Source: Melanopsichium pennsylvanicum (taxonomy: Eukaryota > Basidiomycota > Ustilaginomycetes > Ustilaginales). From it: DNA of 64,000 bases. Shown here piece by piece: positions 50,148-60,923 of the stretch. The notes under the pieces were generated by a model. The model did not search any database. It was not told the origin of the DNA and saw only the letters and a program-made list of their open reading frames with translations. The stretch covers positions 186,001 to 250,000 of the forward strand of contig OAPG01000003.1 in the NCBI GenBank assembly GCA_900208305.1. The letters are read 5' to 3'. Made by a program: the position numbers and the translations under genes. Position 1 is the first letter of the stretch; each line of letters starts with the position of its first letter.

Positions 50148-52754
50148 TCAGAGGCCCGAGACCGTGACTGCGAAAGCAGTCTGGCCCTTATGAAGCATGG
50201 TCTTGGAAGCGCTAGCGACCTTTCTTGTGTCGGGTCTCGGGAGGATGACCCACAGAGTGTTGCCCCATAGAGGCTTGAAAGCGCTCTTGATAGCGTTGGC
50301 ATTGACCGTGACTTGATCTTTGGTCGAAGAGACGTCGAGCTCGATCTCGGTCGTTACGGGATCGGTCGAAACACCGTCGTCTTCAATCCAGGTGTAGGTG
50401 AATTGGCTAGGGCTGCAAGAGTCAGCCGGCGATGGGAAGACTTGGACACCACGCCAGTCATCGTACACGCATTGTCCACCTTCCTCCTCGAGAAGGATCT
50501 TGGTACCACTGCAGGTAATGGTGGCGAGACCGTCGGCCTGGGTGAGGGTGACTTTAGGAAGACCAATGGGGACGACAGTGCCCTCACGAGCAAAGATGGC
50601 AAAGTGTGAAAGAGGGGTCGAGACGTCCTGGACCCACTGACCAGCCCTGTAGACATTGAAGGGAGCATTGGTGTCGTAGTAGACCTTTTTGTCCTCCTTG
50701 CCAGCAGATGGTAAGTATATACGGCGGGAAAGCTCTTTCTCGTGGTAAGCACCGGCGACGAGGAGCTGTCCGTGGCCAAACCAATAGTCGAAGCCCTCGA
50801 GAACCTCCTTCTTGTACACCTCGGGATCACCAGCGAACTCGTTCCAACCTAGCCAAGTGTTCATGGGCTCTGCACCAAGGTGCGACCTCCAGTTGAGATT
50901 GTTGATGAAAGGCAGAAGCTCATAGCGACGCTTGATGGTTGAGCGGATAATGTCGACCACCTCCGGGTACATCCAAGGAAGGTTATTGAGCTTGACTCCG
51001 AGAGGATCCTCCTTGCAAGGCTTGAACGAGTGGATGCAGAAACGAGGCTGAGTGATACCGGACTGAATCCATCGGACAAAGAGCTCAGGGCTGGGAAGGG
51101 GACCGCCGAAACCACCAATATCGCTACCGTAAGACTGCAGTAGCGACATCTGTGCGTTGAGGTTCATGGCGATCGAGCCTCGGAGATTGTGCCAGCTGGT
51201 ACGGTTGTCACCTGACCAAGTCGAGGCAGCCCACTTCTGGGTACCGACATTGGCGGAACGCGTGAGGACAAAAGGTCGGCGTTCTGGGTGGTGGATGGTA
51301 AGAGCATCGTGTGACACGTAAGCCATGAGCTCGGTGTTGGTCATACGACCGAGGAGACCGATGGGAGTAGGCTCACCATTACGGTTACCGTCTGTATTGG
51401 CGTCACCAACGAGCTCGTTCTTGCACTCAAAGGCGTCATCGAAGAGAAGGAACTCGTTATTGTCATTCCAGACCGAGTCGACACCGAGCTTGCAGAGGTC
51501 GAGAACACCCCGCCGCCACCAGTCGCGACCGGCCTTGGAGGTGAGGTCGACCCATGAGCCAAGGGCGTTGAAACCGGGAAGACTGGACCAAATTCGTGTT
51601 ACCACGGGCTTGTTATTACGAGGGTCAGTGAAGAGAGCGCCAGCCACATATAGCTTCTTGTAGTCAGGATGAGCCTGAAGAACGTATGGCTTGATGTTGG
51701 GAGTGACGCGAATACCAGCCTTGTGGAAGGTCTTGACCATCTCGGCAAAGTCAGGGTACCGCTTGGTGTTCATGGTGAACACGAGACGATTACCTTTGTC
51801 GTCGACAGTGTAACCAGAGGAAAGATGGATGGCAGAGCAGGGAATGTCGTTCTGCTTGCACATACCAGGCCAGCCGGACAGAAGCTCCTGAGCGATGGGC
51901 GTGTCGCTCTCACCAAGACCCATACCACTGGCCAGATATCCCAGCCAGTCTCTTGGCACGAGGAGAGGCTTGCCAACAAGGTCTGAGAATTGCGACACGA
52001 CCTGCTGAGCGTGCTCGCCGAAGAGAATGTACTCCTCGAGACCACCCCAGTGCTGTGCATACTTCTTGAACACGGTCCATGGCTCGTCGATAAAGCGACC
52101 AACATCCCAGTTAGCGTCCGAGTTGGAAGCCGAGTAGATACCGACGACCGAGGTGAGAGGCTGTGAGTTGCCCTCGACGTCCACGGGCTTTGGTAACGAC
52201 ATGAGGAAAGGGGTATGCTTGTAAAGAGGATCCGAAAGGTACGCATCGTAGCTCGCAGCGTCGCTGCCCGAGATGGAGAACGATCGGTTTGTTAAATCGA
52301 GAGGAGCGGCTTTCTCTCCCATACCGACGTGAAGGTTGCGGTTGTTGAAGCGAGTGTAACGAGTGAAGCCTTTATCCGAGTAACAATATGACTTGTGAGG
52401 AGTGTCGCCAAACACACGAATGTTTCCGCTGCTACCATGGACGTTCTCATGGACCTCGATGATAGGAGTGTCATCCCATTGAACGGTGACATCACGTGTC
52501 AGACCCTCAACGCTGAGGGTGGCCTTCTTGGCGGCAGCGTCGATCTTGGTCGAGACGACAAGAGGCTTGTTGGCCCAGTGAACGTTGCTCTGTTGTGGAA
52601 TTGGGTGATTGGGACCGATGACGTTGATCTTCAAGATGGTAGAGGTGAGAAAGCGCAAAGTCCATTCGAAACCTTGCTGGTTGACGAGCTTGAAAGCGTC
52701 CACGGGCTGTTCGCCTGCGGGCAAGAGATTTGTCAATGGTCTCTCTACGAGCAT
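50148..52754 (-). CDS. GH31 glycosidase (alpha-glucosidase/alpha-xylosidase family)
   Basis: 868 residues. The GH31 barrel has SVWNDNNEF with nucleophile Asp431 and WSGDNRTSW with acid/base Asp516. The nucleophile motif WNDNNE differs from the WxDMNE of typical alpha-glucosidases and points to a less studied GH31 subgroup. RIWSSLPGFNALGSWVDLTS and the C-terminal beta domains (ending about 868) complete the usual layout. No signal peptide is visible, so it is probably intracellular. The start is uncertain: a CCCGCAG acceptor-like site lies at codon 13, so an upstream exon is possible. Substrate cannot be fixed from sequence. Confidence 0.9.
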   Translation of the reverse strand: MLVERPLTNLLPAGEQPVDAFKLVNQQGFEWTLRFLTSTILKINVIGPNHPIPQQSNVHWANKPLVVSTKIDAAAKKATLSVEGLTRDVTVQWDDTPIIEVHENVHGSSGNIRVFGDTPHKSYCYSDKGFTRYTRFNNRNLHVGMGEKAAPLDLTNRSFSISGSDAASYDAYLSDPLYKHTPFLMSLPKPVDVEGNSQPLTSVVGIYSASNSDANWDVGRFIDEPWTVFKKYAQHWGGLEEYILFGEHAQQVVSQFSDLVGKPLLVPRDWLGYLASGMGLGESDTPIAQELLSGWPGMCKQNDIPCSAIHLSSGYTVDDKGNRLVFTMNTKRYPDFAEMVKTFHKAGIRVTPNIKPYVLQAHPDYKKLYVAGALFTDPRNNKPVVTRIWSSLPGFNALGSWVDLTSKAGRDWWRRGVLDLCKLGVDSVWNDNNEFLLFDDAFECKNELVGDANTDGNRNGEPTPIGLLGRMTNTELMAYVSHDALTIHHPERRPFVLTRSANVGTQKWAASTWSGDNRTSWHNLRGSIAMNLNAQMSLLQSYGSDIGGFGGPLPSPELFVRWIQSGITQPRFCIHSFKPCKEDPLGVKLNNLPWMYPEVVDIIRSTIKRRYELLPFINNLNWRSHLGAEPMNTWLGWNEFAGDPEVYKKEVLEGFDYWFGHGQLLVAGAYHEKELSRRIYLPSAGKEDKKVYYDTNAPFNVYRAGQWVQDVSTPLSHFAIFAREGTVVPIGLPKVTLTQADGLATITCSGTKILLEEEGGQCVYDDWRGVQVFPSPADSCSPSQFTYTWIEDDGVSTDPVTTEIELDVSSTKDQVTVNANAIKSAFKPLWGNTLWVILPRPDTRKVASASKTMLHKGQTAFAVTVSGL

Positions 52755-53925
52755 TATGACGTTAAACTGTCGAGGAGTTGTCGACAGAAAGGTATTGACG
52801 ATGGTGAGAGTAAGAAGGAGAACGACGAGTGTACAACATGAGATGATTACACGGTAACCGGACGATGTTTGTGAGTGGCCGAAACACCCAGCTACAATGC
52901 GACCTTGGGTGGAGTGGGGGGTTCGTCAAGTTGATCGGATTCAGTATCAGCTTACACCGCGTTGCACAGGATCTCAGCGAATGCTGTCTCGTGTCAGGAT
53001 TGGAAGGTGCGTTCCTGAGCAGCCAATCTTCTCGAAACTTGACTCCGAACTTAAGATTGAAGACGCCTAGATCGCAACTTGTCATCCTCTCAGCCTTTGC
53101 CCTGGTTCAGGCGGTTCGTCTATCGACTCTAGACAGTCACATATTTTCGTGCTTCTTACCTCTCTTTGCTTGAAGCAACGCAGGATGAACCGTCCAGAAA
53201 CATGATTCATATCGACGCAAGCGTGAGTTTTGTCAAACATGTTGTTGTTTCTCGCGCTGCAAGCGAGGAGAACGTGGACAGCTTTTATTTATTAAAAGAT
53301 GGTGTGTGCAAAGACGAGAAGAATTGTGGGGGTTCAGGGTCCAACCTGGCATTATTATTATTGAAAAAGAGAGAAAAAATATAACCGGCGTAATATCTAA
53401 TTGTGTTCATCTACAGAGTGCATCATTCGTAGTGGGATTCGACCCTACGGCCTCGGAATGACTTACCCCGTGGTTGTAGCTTGGCCCTCAAAATGTAGCT
53501 GACTTTGAGAACCAGACTAGAGGGCGGGATCATGATCATGATCTTGACAGGACTCACGCAACTCGGATACCTGCACTCTGAATCAGTGTGATCCTTTCAT
53601 CACAGCTTTCTTATTCACAAGAGCATATTCTATAGGTTGTTTGCATATCTTTTTCTCACGCACAATCCTCGGAAGCAAGCAAACAACGACTTCGGGATCC
53701 GACCAGCAGGAAGCATGGCAATCCGGTCGGATCGCGTGGGTGTTCGGCCATCTCGCTTGTGTCAATGGGCGTGGCATAATTCAACGGGTCAATGGTCATC
53801 CACAAGCCGCTTTCCGTGCTGCCTGTATCACAACGTGCCAGCTCGATACGACCAAAACACAATCTGTAATTCCACGTGATCAATCGTTTGAAAGGGGTAT
53901 CATTGTCGTTATTCTCGTCAAGTCA
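52755..53925. other. Intergenic region with a short hairpin
   Basis: 1.17 kb. It holds the GH31 leader (pyrimidine-rich on the minus strand up to about 52860) and the 3' flank of the PXA gene. A hairpin with TTCGA loop lies near 53429-53451 but is not a complete tRNA. No gene is supported. Confidence 0.4.
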
Positions 53926-56331
53926 TCAATGTACTTGAGACAGAGTCAAGTCAGGGCACAGTACTACCACGACTCGCTCCAGAAGCAAGATGGCCAATAG
54001 CGTGTTGGGTCCCGCAGCTTGACACGAACAGAGCGGTTCGAGCCAAGTTGTGAGCCGCTGCACTTGGATTTGGGTATCTTTTGCGTACGCAGAAAGGTCG
54101 CTTGAACTGACACTGACGTCAGCACTGCCCAGCAGCATCTTCTTGATAAGCCATGGAAGAAACGCGATTTCTCCCACCTTGGGCTCAAAGATGAGTCGAG
54201 TGCGAAGGCGAATCCATTCAGCTTCCTGCGTCTCCACGTCGGGGTCAGGCACAGATGGCGCAAAGTGTCCATTGGGTAGCAAGGTCCTGCGAAGCTCCCG
54301 CACCATCTTGGTCAGCTTTTGTGTGTCCCTAAGTTCCTTGTTGATCCGACGCACCACCATTCGATTCACAGATTCGTCGAGCCCTGTAGTACAAAGTATC
54401 GTCCTCGCCAAGCCGAACGTCGCACGCAGCAACACGTGCGAATCGACTTGAAGCACCTCTTCGGCTGCGTTAAGCCAATTGCCCACATAGTTCGGCGCAA
54501 GGTCCCTCTCATCGAACATTGTTTTGATTTCTGCATCTATCACCCCCTTTCCCGTCTTTCCTGATCCTACCGCAATATCACTTTGCGTCAGTGTAAGGTT
54601 GGCGTCGATTGCTGAAGAACGACCTTGGGCGGTGATGGTGTCGTCGTGGCTGAAATTGAACTTGCGTGAAGGGTAGCGACCATGCATCTTGCGTTCGTAC
54701 AAGCTGCCAGCAGAGAACGACGGTGGAAGATTGCCCTTTTGCGAGGTGAAGCGGTCTGGGTACAGACTCGCTTCCTGATCGCGCTGCTCGTGCTGCTGCT
54801 CGTGCTGCTGCTCATGCTGCTGTTGCTTCCGCTTCCTCCGACTAGCAGCGCGTTGAACATTAAAAATATCTAGGTAAGCACGGAAGAGGAAAGGCAATGC
54901 TTTGAAGAGGATGAAGGTCCATGCCTGGAGAAAGAGCGCTGGCAGCCGGGCAAGAAGCCTCACGATCGTTGCAACCGAGCCTGAATTGGGTGCCAATGTA
55001 TCTGAGCAGAGCCCGACTTCACTCTCGAGATAACTTGATCGATCAGGTAAAAGGGCAGGGTCGCTTGGCCAGCCAGCAGAATCGAGTGCCTTGTGTATGC
55101 TCCGAACGAAGAACCATGGCCTAAAGGAGCGAGCAAGTGCGCCTCGGAGCACCGTGACCAGGACATCTCGAAGGATGAATCTCTCCGTATTGGGAGCATA
55201 TTCGTCTGCAGGGAGCAGAGATGATAGTAGGTTGAGCACAACGATTCGTAGGTAGGCGAGGTCAATCTTGCCATCCAACGAGCTCGTGAGCGGGTCAAAA
55301 CCTGGATGCGGCGAGGCAGCGTAGAAGAGCTGCGCCACTTGGAGTGGTGAGGCATCGGACCTTGAGGCGACATTGATGGCTTCTTGAACGTGCGATGGAA
55401 GTCGTTCATGGAGCCGCTGGCGCCGTTGCTGGTCGCATTCCGCCTGCGTTAAGGTATTTGATGTTGGCGATGAAGATTGTTGCGTTCCTAAGGGTGCCCA
55501 GACACTGTCAACTTTGATGTGCGCTTGCCTAAAGTCATAAAAGTGCTGCCGGAGGATGAGGGGTATGTCGCGAGAGAGCAAATCGTGGATGCGTGGCAGC
55601 TGGGCACTAGAGATGCTTGGCGCATGAATGTCGCTATCGAGGGCGGTAGTAGACACAGAGATAGCGGTTTGGTCAGATTGACGTTGAGCCACAGTATGGA
55701 GAATGGAGATGATGATAGAAGTGACCTGTGTCAGGAATTGGCGGTCTGGAGTGAGCTTGCTGTACCAAGGCAATACTGTTTCGCGCAGGAGGAAAGCTAG
55801 GAGAAGGTAGATCTCGTGATCAAGGTGGGCGTCATGTGTAATAGTGGGAGCCTCGCTCGAAGCGGGAAGATCTTGAAAAAGAATACGGCGATAGAAAGCG
55901 CGGTCGGTAGCTTTGTCGTCCCTTGACGCCGTCGACAGTGGAACTGCAGTGGAGCGTTGATTCAAAGACGTCGAAGGCCACGTCTGATTTGTCTTTTCTT
56001 TGATACTGACTTGGTGAGCGACTGATTGATTTGCTGAATCCTGAGTGTAGGCACCATTCCATTTAGCAGAGGAGGACGCGGGAGGCGTGGAATGTTCAAT
56101 ACGATATGCCACCGGAGACATTGGGCGTGGGGATAAGGTTGCGTGAACCGGATCTGTTGTGAGCGATGCGTGAGAGGCGCTCAAAGGGGAAGCAACATCC
56201 CGGAAAGCAGCAGACGGAGTAAATGGAGAAGACGTATCTTTACGGAGAGCAAATGCTGCAACGGCTGAGGGAGTCGGGGATGAGAGCGGTGAAGGTGATG
56301 AGGCATCTCGGCGGATAGCTTCCGGCGTCAT
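53926..56331 (-). CDS. PXA-domain (PX-associated) membrane-traffic protein
   Basis: 801 residues. The N-terminal about 165 residues are Ser/Pro-rich and likely disordered. A PXA domain follows at about 170-395 (HEIYLLLAFLLRETVLPWYSKLT, RDIPLILRQHFYDFRQA, YLRIVVLNLLSSLLPADEY, FILRDVLVTVLRGAL). A hydrophobic helix lies near 465-490 (ALFLQAWTFILFKALPFLFRAYLDIF), then a repeat of Gln/His/Glu encoded by a 12-base tandem, and a C-terminal helical region (about 610-800). There is no PX domain. The closest known group is fungal PXA-only proteins such as fission yeast Pxa1, related to sorting nexins and thought to act at endosome or vacuole membranes. Confidence 0.85.
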   Translation of the reverse strand: MTPEAIRRDASSPSPLSSPTPSAVAAFALRKDTSSPFTPSAAFRDVASPLSASHASLTTDPVHATLSPRPMSPVAYRIEHSTPPASSSAKWNGAYTQDSANQSVAHQVSIKEKTNQTWPSTSLNQRSTAVPLSTASRDDKATDRAFYRRILFQDLPASSEAPTITHDAHLDHEIYLLLAFLLRETVLPWYSKLTPDRQFLTQVTSIIISILHTVAQRQSDQTAISVSTTALDSDIHAPSISSAQLPRIHDLLSRDIPLILRQHFYDFRQAHIKVDSVWAPLGTQQSSSPTSNTLTQAECDQQRRQRLHERLPSHVQEAINVASRSDASPLQVAQLFYAASPHPGFDPLTSSLDGKIDLAYLRIVVLNLLSSLLPADEYAPNTERFILRDVLVTVLRGALARSFRPWFFVRSIHKALDSAGWPSDPALLPDRSSYLESEVGLCSDTLAPNSGSVATIVRLLARLPALFLQAWTFILFKALPFLFRAYLDIFNVQRAASRRKRKQQQHEQQHEQQHEQRDQEASLYPDRFTSQKGNLPPSFSAGSLYERKMHGRYPSRKFNFSHDDTITAQGRSSAIDANLTLTQSDIAVGSGKTGKGVIDAEIKTMFDERDLAPNYVGNWLNAAEEVLQVDSHVLLRATFGLARTILCTTGLDESVNRMVVRRINKELRDTQKLTKMVRELRRTLLPNGHFAPSVPDPDVETQEAEWIRLRTRLIFEPKVGEIAFLPWLIKKMLLGSADVSVSSSDLSAYAKDTQIQVQRLTTWLEPLCSCQAAGPNTLLAILLLERVVVVLCPDLTLSQVH
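54787..54823. repeat. 12-base in-frame coding repeat (Gln-His-Glu-Gln)
   Basis: About three copies of a CTGCTCGTGCTG-type unit encode a QHEQ repeat inside the PXA protein. The copies are nearly identical in DNA, so the tract is recent and probably length-variable between strains. Confidence 0.75.
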
Positions 56332-59120
56332 GACAATTGTTGCCTAGATGTTCGGAGCTTTCGTACACGTTGACGGGAGCGCGTGACTATTGGCATGACG
56401 AGGTGCTTTGCGCTTGTTGGGAAAGATCATGTAATGGTGATCGCAATGATGTTGAACAGATTGGACAAACCAACACCCTTACTAGCTAAAAGTGTGTATC
56501 CTATCCACACAGATCTGCAATCAACATGAAACTCAGCTTCAAACGTCAAACGCGCCTCGGCTCGTTGCTCAGCTTGAACTGTGCAATAAAATGTCAAGTT
56601 TAAAATTGAAATACCGACAACTGAAATCTGAATCGACGGCTGAGAAAACAAATCAGTAAAAAATTCGCAATCAAAATTATGGCAGTGAAAATAGCCGCGA
56701 AACTGGACAGGTATTACTTTACAGTAAGTTTATGTGTCTCCTTCAGCACGCACATTCATTGAATGTTTGCACAGATTGACTTGTAAAAACCTCAGGTGGG
56801 AGTGGCTATCCCAATTGCCTTGATAATGTATGGTACATAGAGAAGATTGTTTCGCTTTCAGATCGAGACATGAATGATTCACCTCATTGACCAAAATGTG
56901 ATGATCTCGATAAAGCCTGCTCCTGTGTGAGGCGCTTACAGATCGCCAAGGTAACGCCTAGCTTGAGGGTTGGAGCAGAGCAGTAGCACAGCAAACTGAG
57001 ATGAAGGCAATCTAAACTCTGTTAAGGGTCCCTCTTGCCGGTACTGCTCCCCAAGCTACGGGAAGAATTTTGGAGCATGAGCCGACTCAGAGTGCCATGT
57101 CCCGACGGACAGCTCATCAAACGGAGTGCGGGGCGGTTTATCTTGGCCAAGTGCCGAGCGACCTTCCGAGAGCAGAGCAAGACGACTCTCGCACATCTCT
57201 ATTATGGGATCTGTTTGGAGAAGGCTTGCCTCACAAATGATTCAAGTTACTTTGCAATTGGACGCACAGATTCGCATTGCCCTAGAGTCAAAAAAAGGGT
57301 CAATTATGTCGTCCATTGTGTCAACAAGCGGGCATGCTGATGCGCACTGCTTATCATGAAATTCTGGTTTCACGGCAGCCCTTCCGCAATCAGACATGCT
57401 TTGGCGAGCGTGATGAGTGCTCTGTAGCGTGTATATACTTTCGACCCACCATGTATCAGGCCCCGAGATTGCCAATTAACCGCTATCGATCATTTGGTGT
57501 GCCACGTACCAAGGCGAATGGCGGAGGCATCAAGCCATCAACGAGATTCGGATCATTGCCCCGCCTCGACGTAAAACTGAGCTTGCTCTGCATCCAGACA
57601 GGCACCCGATCTTAGACCGAAGGCACTCGCTCGGGCTCTCACCCCATCTTTGGTTGCAGCTCGCCTCATTGAGACGTAATCGCTTTGTCTGGGTGGGCGG
57701 GCTCTCCAAATTACTTTGCTCGGTTTGCCTTTACAAAAAAAGCCTTTGGTACAGCAGTTGGATTTTTGTCCAAGATTAAACTCTCTCGGGCAAAGTAGCA
57801 CAAGTACAAGTGTTGGTGCTACCAATGGCAACGTTCATTTGGCGAGCTGCAAACACGGAGCAATTTCGCTCATCAAAGCCCCGCTTAACCTCCCGCTCTG
57901 CCTCACTTCGGCCTTCAGGTCTAAGCGGTTGAGTTTGTTTTGCCGATCTTGTCCATCCACATATTTACCTTAGAAATTGCCCGGCGAATGTTTCCGGAAC
58001 ATTGCTGAACGCACTCTAACTTATGCCTGTCTCGAACAACATCTCGATATAGCAAAAGCACTTGAATCGTAATGCGAAATACAATGAGGACGCGTATGCC
58101 GTTCCGATGCTTCCTGGCTCGAGTTTGATTAGAATGCAAGTTGCTCCGAGAATGACTGATCTTCTGACGCTTGCCTGACATGACCTTGCTCTTGCAAGGT
58201 TCAATGGGGCACACTCTGGCTGTAAACCCGTAGCCGGCTGTTTAACATCAACATGCTTGGCCACCTTTCCGCTCTCATTTCGTCTTTATCTTGCCCCAAT
58301 CCCAAGCATGGTAGTTCGGCGCACCTGGGCGCATCGCGCGGCACACGCCCAATGAGGACCCTAGTTGAGCCAGCACGATATCCCAACTTGGGCTGATGGA
58401 TGCGCACTCATCGTTGCCACGGTCCAGCGACCTGCTTCATCTGCGTGGACCTCAAGTGGGTGCTCTTGAGCCGACACAGCCGGCGTAGGACGAGTGTTCT
58501 TGTGGCCGACATGGCAGAGGCGACCACAGGCAGCCACTTTGCTACTCGGTCTCTGGCAGATGACGCCCCACAGTCATTCCTGACTCGGCTAATTCCACAT
58601 TCACACTGTACCCTCTCCCAGTCCCTGAAGGTAGCAATGTCTCAGCAGGTCGCTGCTCGGTCGATCAGGTCTTTTTATGTTTTCGTGGATGCATACAACC
58701 AAGCCAACTGCTTAACTGAATCCCATATAACCACCTTGCCACCCACCTGATAATCTCAATTCTTCCCATTCCCAATCCTTCTTCTTCATACTCAGCTTAT
58801 ACCGTCCCTTACCGTCCGGAATTATCTAGGCGTACTGCTCTGCTCCGCTCACATTTGCTCTGTCTACTTGTTTGTCTCATCTCAGACAGAATCATCGTCG
58901 CGGATTCACGTCCGACCGCACAACATTTCGCACACCAGGGCCTTTGAATTGCAAAGCTGGTTGACCCAAATAAGCCAGATCCTTTAAAGCATTTCGTATC
59001 CAACCTCTCGACACCCTTGCTTCCCCCACCTTGGGAATCGCCCACAATTTGCTTGCAGTCTTATGAGGTCGCCACCTTCGCCGATTCTCTTGTCATAATA
59101 TCTTGGATTTTTGGATCATC
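56332..59120. promoter_or_regulatory. Long upstream region of the invertase gene
   Basis: 2.8 kb without a supportable gene, between the PXA start and the invertase start. Four sites fit the Mig1/Cre1 carbon-repressor consensus SYGGRG on either strand: GCGGGG at 57128-57133, CCCCGC at 57559-57564, CCCCGC at 57879-57884 and CCCCAC at 58566-58571. The last 350 bases are pyrimidine-rich. Small frames (57035-57340, 57316-57615, 58400-58750) lack recognisable content. The left third is AT-rich and should include the PXA promoter. Confidence 0.45.
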
Positions 59121-60923
59121 ATGAAGACCAGCTTTGTCAGTATTGTGCTGGCAGCACTTGCTGCTGCGTGTGTTTGCGCCGTTCCTTCCCCTACCAACTC
59201 CTTCGGCTTACCTCAGGCTGAACACCTCTTCCCCAGAATGGATTCTGGCCAGTACGATAGCAGCAACGACAAGCATCAGTGCTGCAACTCGAATGGCAGC
59301 GCGCTGTCTGGCTACCAGCCTCCTCTGTACACAGAGCCCGTTCGACCGCAGATCCATTTCTCGCCTACGGTCAACTTCATGAACGATCCCAACGGCCTCG
59401 TCTACAGTAACGGAACTTGGCATCTCTTCTTCCAATATAATCCCACCGAGAACGTGGCTGGTAACCAGCACTGGGGTCACGCAATCTCGACCGACCTGTA
59501 CCACTGGAAGAATCTTCCCATCGCCATCGCACCTGAGAATGAAGGCGATGGGATCTTCAGTGGCAATGCTGTCATCGACTTTGAAAACACCACTGGCTTC
59601 TTCAACGAGTCGACTCCCAAGGACCAACGCATCGTTGCTATGTACACGCTCAACACGCCTACGTCCCAGACACAGCACCTTGCGTACTCCTCGGATGGTG
59701 TACACTTTACCAAGTACCCTGACGCCGTCATCTCTCGCAACCAGACTCAATTCCGTGATCCCAAGGTGTTTTGGGATGACAAGTCGTCGCGCTGGATCGT
59801 TGCCCTCGCTCTGTCGCAGGAATTTGGTATAGTCTTTTACGCTTCATCCAACCTGAAGGACTGGACCGAGGTCAGCCGCTTCCAGTCGTACGGTGTGCTC
59901 GGCTACCAGTATGAATGTCCCGATCTCTTCCAGGTCCCCGTGGAAGGCGGCCCTGATGATGGCAAGATGATGTACGTGCTCGCCATCTCGATCAACCCTG
60001 GTGCTCCCATGGGTGGCTCCTTTGTGCAGTATTGGGTCGGTGATTGGGACGGTTCCAATTTCACTCCTCGCGACCAAGCTGTGAGGACCATGGACTTTAG
60101 CAAGGACTTTTACGCATTCAGCAGCTGGTCCAACAGTCCCGGCAAGAAGGCGTACGCCATCGCTTGGGCCAACAACTGGCAATACTCGCAGGTTGTTCCT
60201 ACTTCGCCTTTCCGTTCCATCCAGAGTCTTCCGCGTGAGCTCACACTCAAGTACTACCGCTCTACGCCTCAGTTTGGCGATTTGATCCTCAACAACCGAC
60301 CTGTTGAGCTCTCTGCGCTGTCTAGCCAGACGCTTTACAGGCACCAAAATCACCACAACTCGGGCAACAAGACGGTTCAGCTCGAGGGCAACGGCGCTTT
60401 CGACATCCAGGCTACCTTCAAGCTCCCCGCCAACACCAACATCACCTACAGTACAATTGGCTCGTTCGAGATCTTTTCAGGCGACGGTAAGCAGAGCGTC
60501 AAGACCGGTATCCAGATGGGTGAGCCTACTTTCGCCTTCATCGACCGACGAGGTGCTGGCGAGTCGTTTGCTGCTACCAATCCATTCTTCACCGACAAGA
60601 CCTCTGGCATTATTCGATACGCGGCCAATTACACTAGCGGTGCCAACGGAAGCACAGACCAATACATTCTAGGACCCCTTCCTGCTTCGGAATACTTGGA
60701 TAACTCTGATCAAGACAAGTACATGACGCTACAGGCAGTGGTGGACAGGTCGGTGATCGAGGTATTTGTCAACGGTGGAGAGCTGGCTGGCACATCCGTC
60801 TTCTACTTTGACAACGACCAAATTCCGTCCAAGGTCCTTGTCTCGATTGGTGACAACAAGCTCCAAATTACCAATCTTGAGGTTAAAGCACTTGACTCGA
60901 TTTGGACTGACTGTAAGCATTAA
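59121..60923 (+). CDS. SUC2: Secreted invertase (beta-fructofuranosidase, GH32)
   Basis: 600 residues from the ATG at 59121; the six codons before it lack an ATG and the signal peptide (MKTSFVSIVLAALAAACVCA) starts here. GH32 catalytic residues are all present: Asp89 in FMNDPNG (nucleophile), Asp213 in FRDPK (transition-state stabiliser) and Glu265 in YECPDLF (acid/base). Many NxT/S sites suggest heavy N-glycosylation. The C-terminal beta-sandwich (about 430-590) has DRSVIEVFVNGGE, typical of the family. It splits sucrose outside the cell into glucose and fructose, relevant to a plant-living fungus feeding on apoplastic sucrose. Confidence 0.96.
   Translation: MKTSFVSIVLAALAAACVCAVPSPTNSFGLPQAEHLFPRMDSGQYDSSNDKHQCCNSNGSALSGYQPPLYTEPVRPQIHFSPTVNFMNDPNGLVYSNGTWHLFFQYNPTENVAGNQHWGHAISTDLYHWKNLPIAIAPENEGDGIFSGNAVIDFENTTGFFNESTPKDQRIVAMYTLNTPTSQTQHLAYSSDGVHFTKYPDAVISRNQTQFRDPKVFWDDKSSRWIVALALSQEFGIVFYASSNLKDWTEVSRFQSYGVLGYQYECPDLFQVPVEGGPDDGKMMYVLAISINPGAPMGGSFVQYWVGDWDGSNFTPRDQAVRTMDFSKDFYAFSSWSNSPGKKAYAIAWANNWQYSQVVPTSPFRSIQSLPRELTLKYYRSTPQFGDLILNNRPVELSALSSQTLYRHQNHHNSGNKTVQLEGNGAFDIQATFKLPANTNITYSTIGSFEIFSGDGKQSVKTGIQMGEPTFAFIDRRGAGESFAATNPFFTDKTSGIIRYAANYTSGANGSTDQYILGPLPASEYLDNSDQDKYMTLQAVVDRSVIEVFVNGGELAGTSVFYFDNDQIPSKVLVSIGDNKLQITNLEVKALDSIWTDCKH

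Noticed and set aside
53425..53480. tRNA-like T-arm (GGGATTCGACCC) near 53.44 kb
   Set aside because: Read on the minus strand it has a plausible T-arm and 3' end, but no matching acceptor strand, D-arm or anticodon arm could be found within 70-120 bases. Treated as a chance hairpin.
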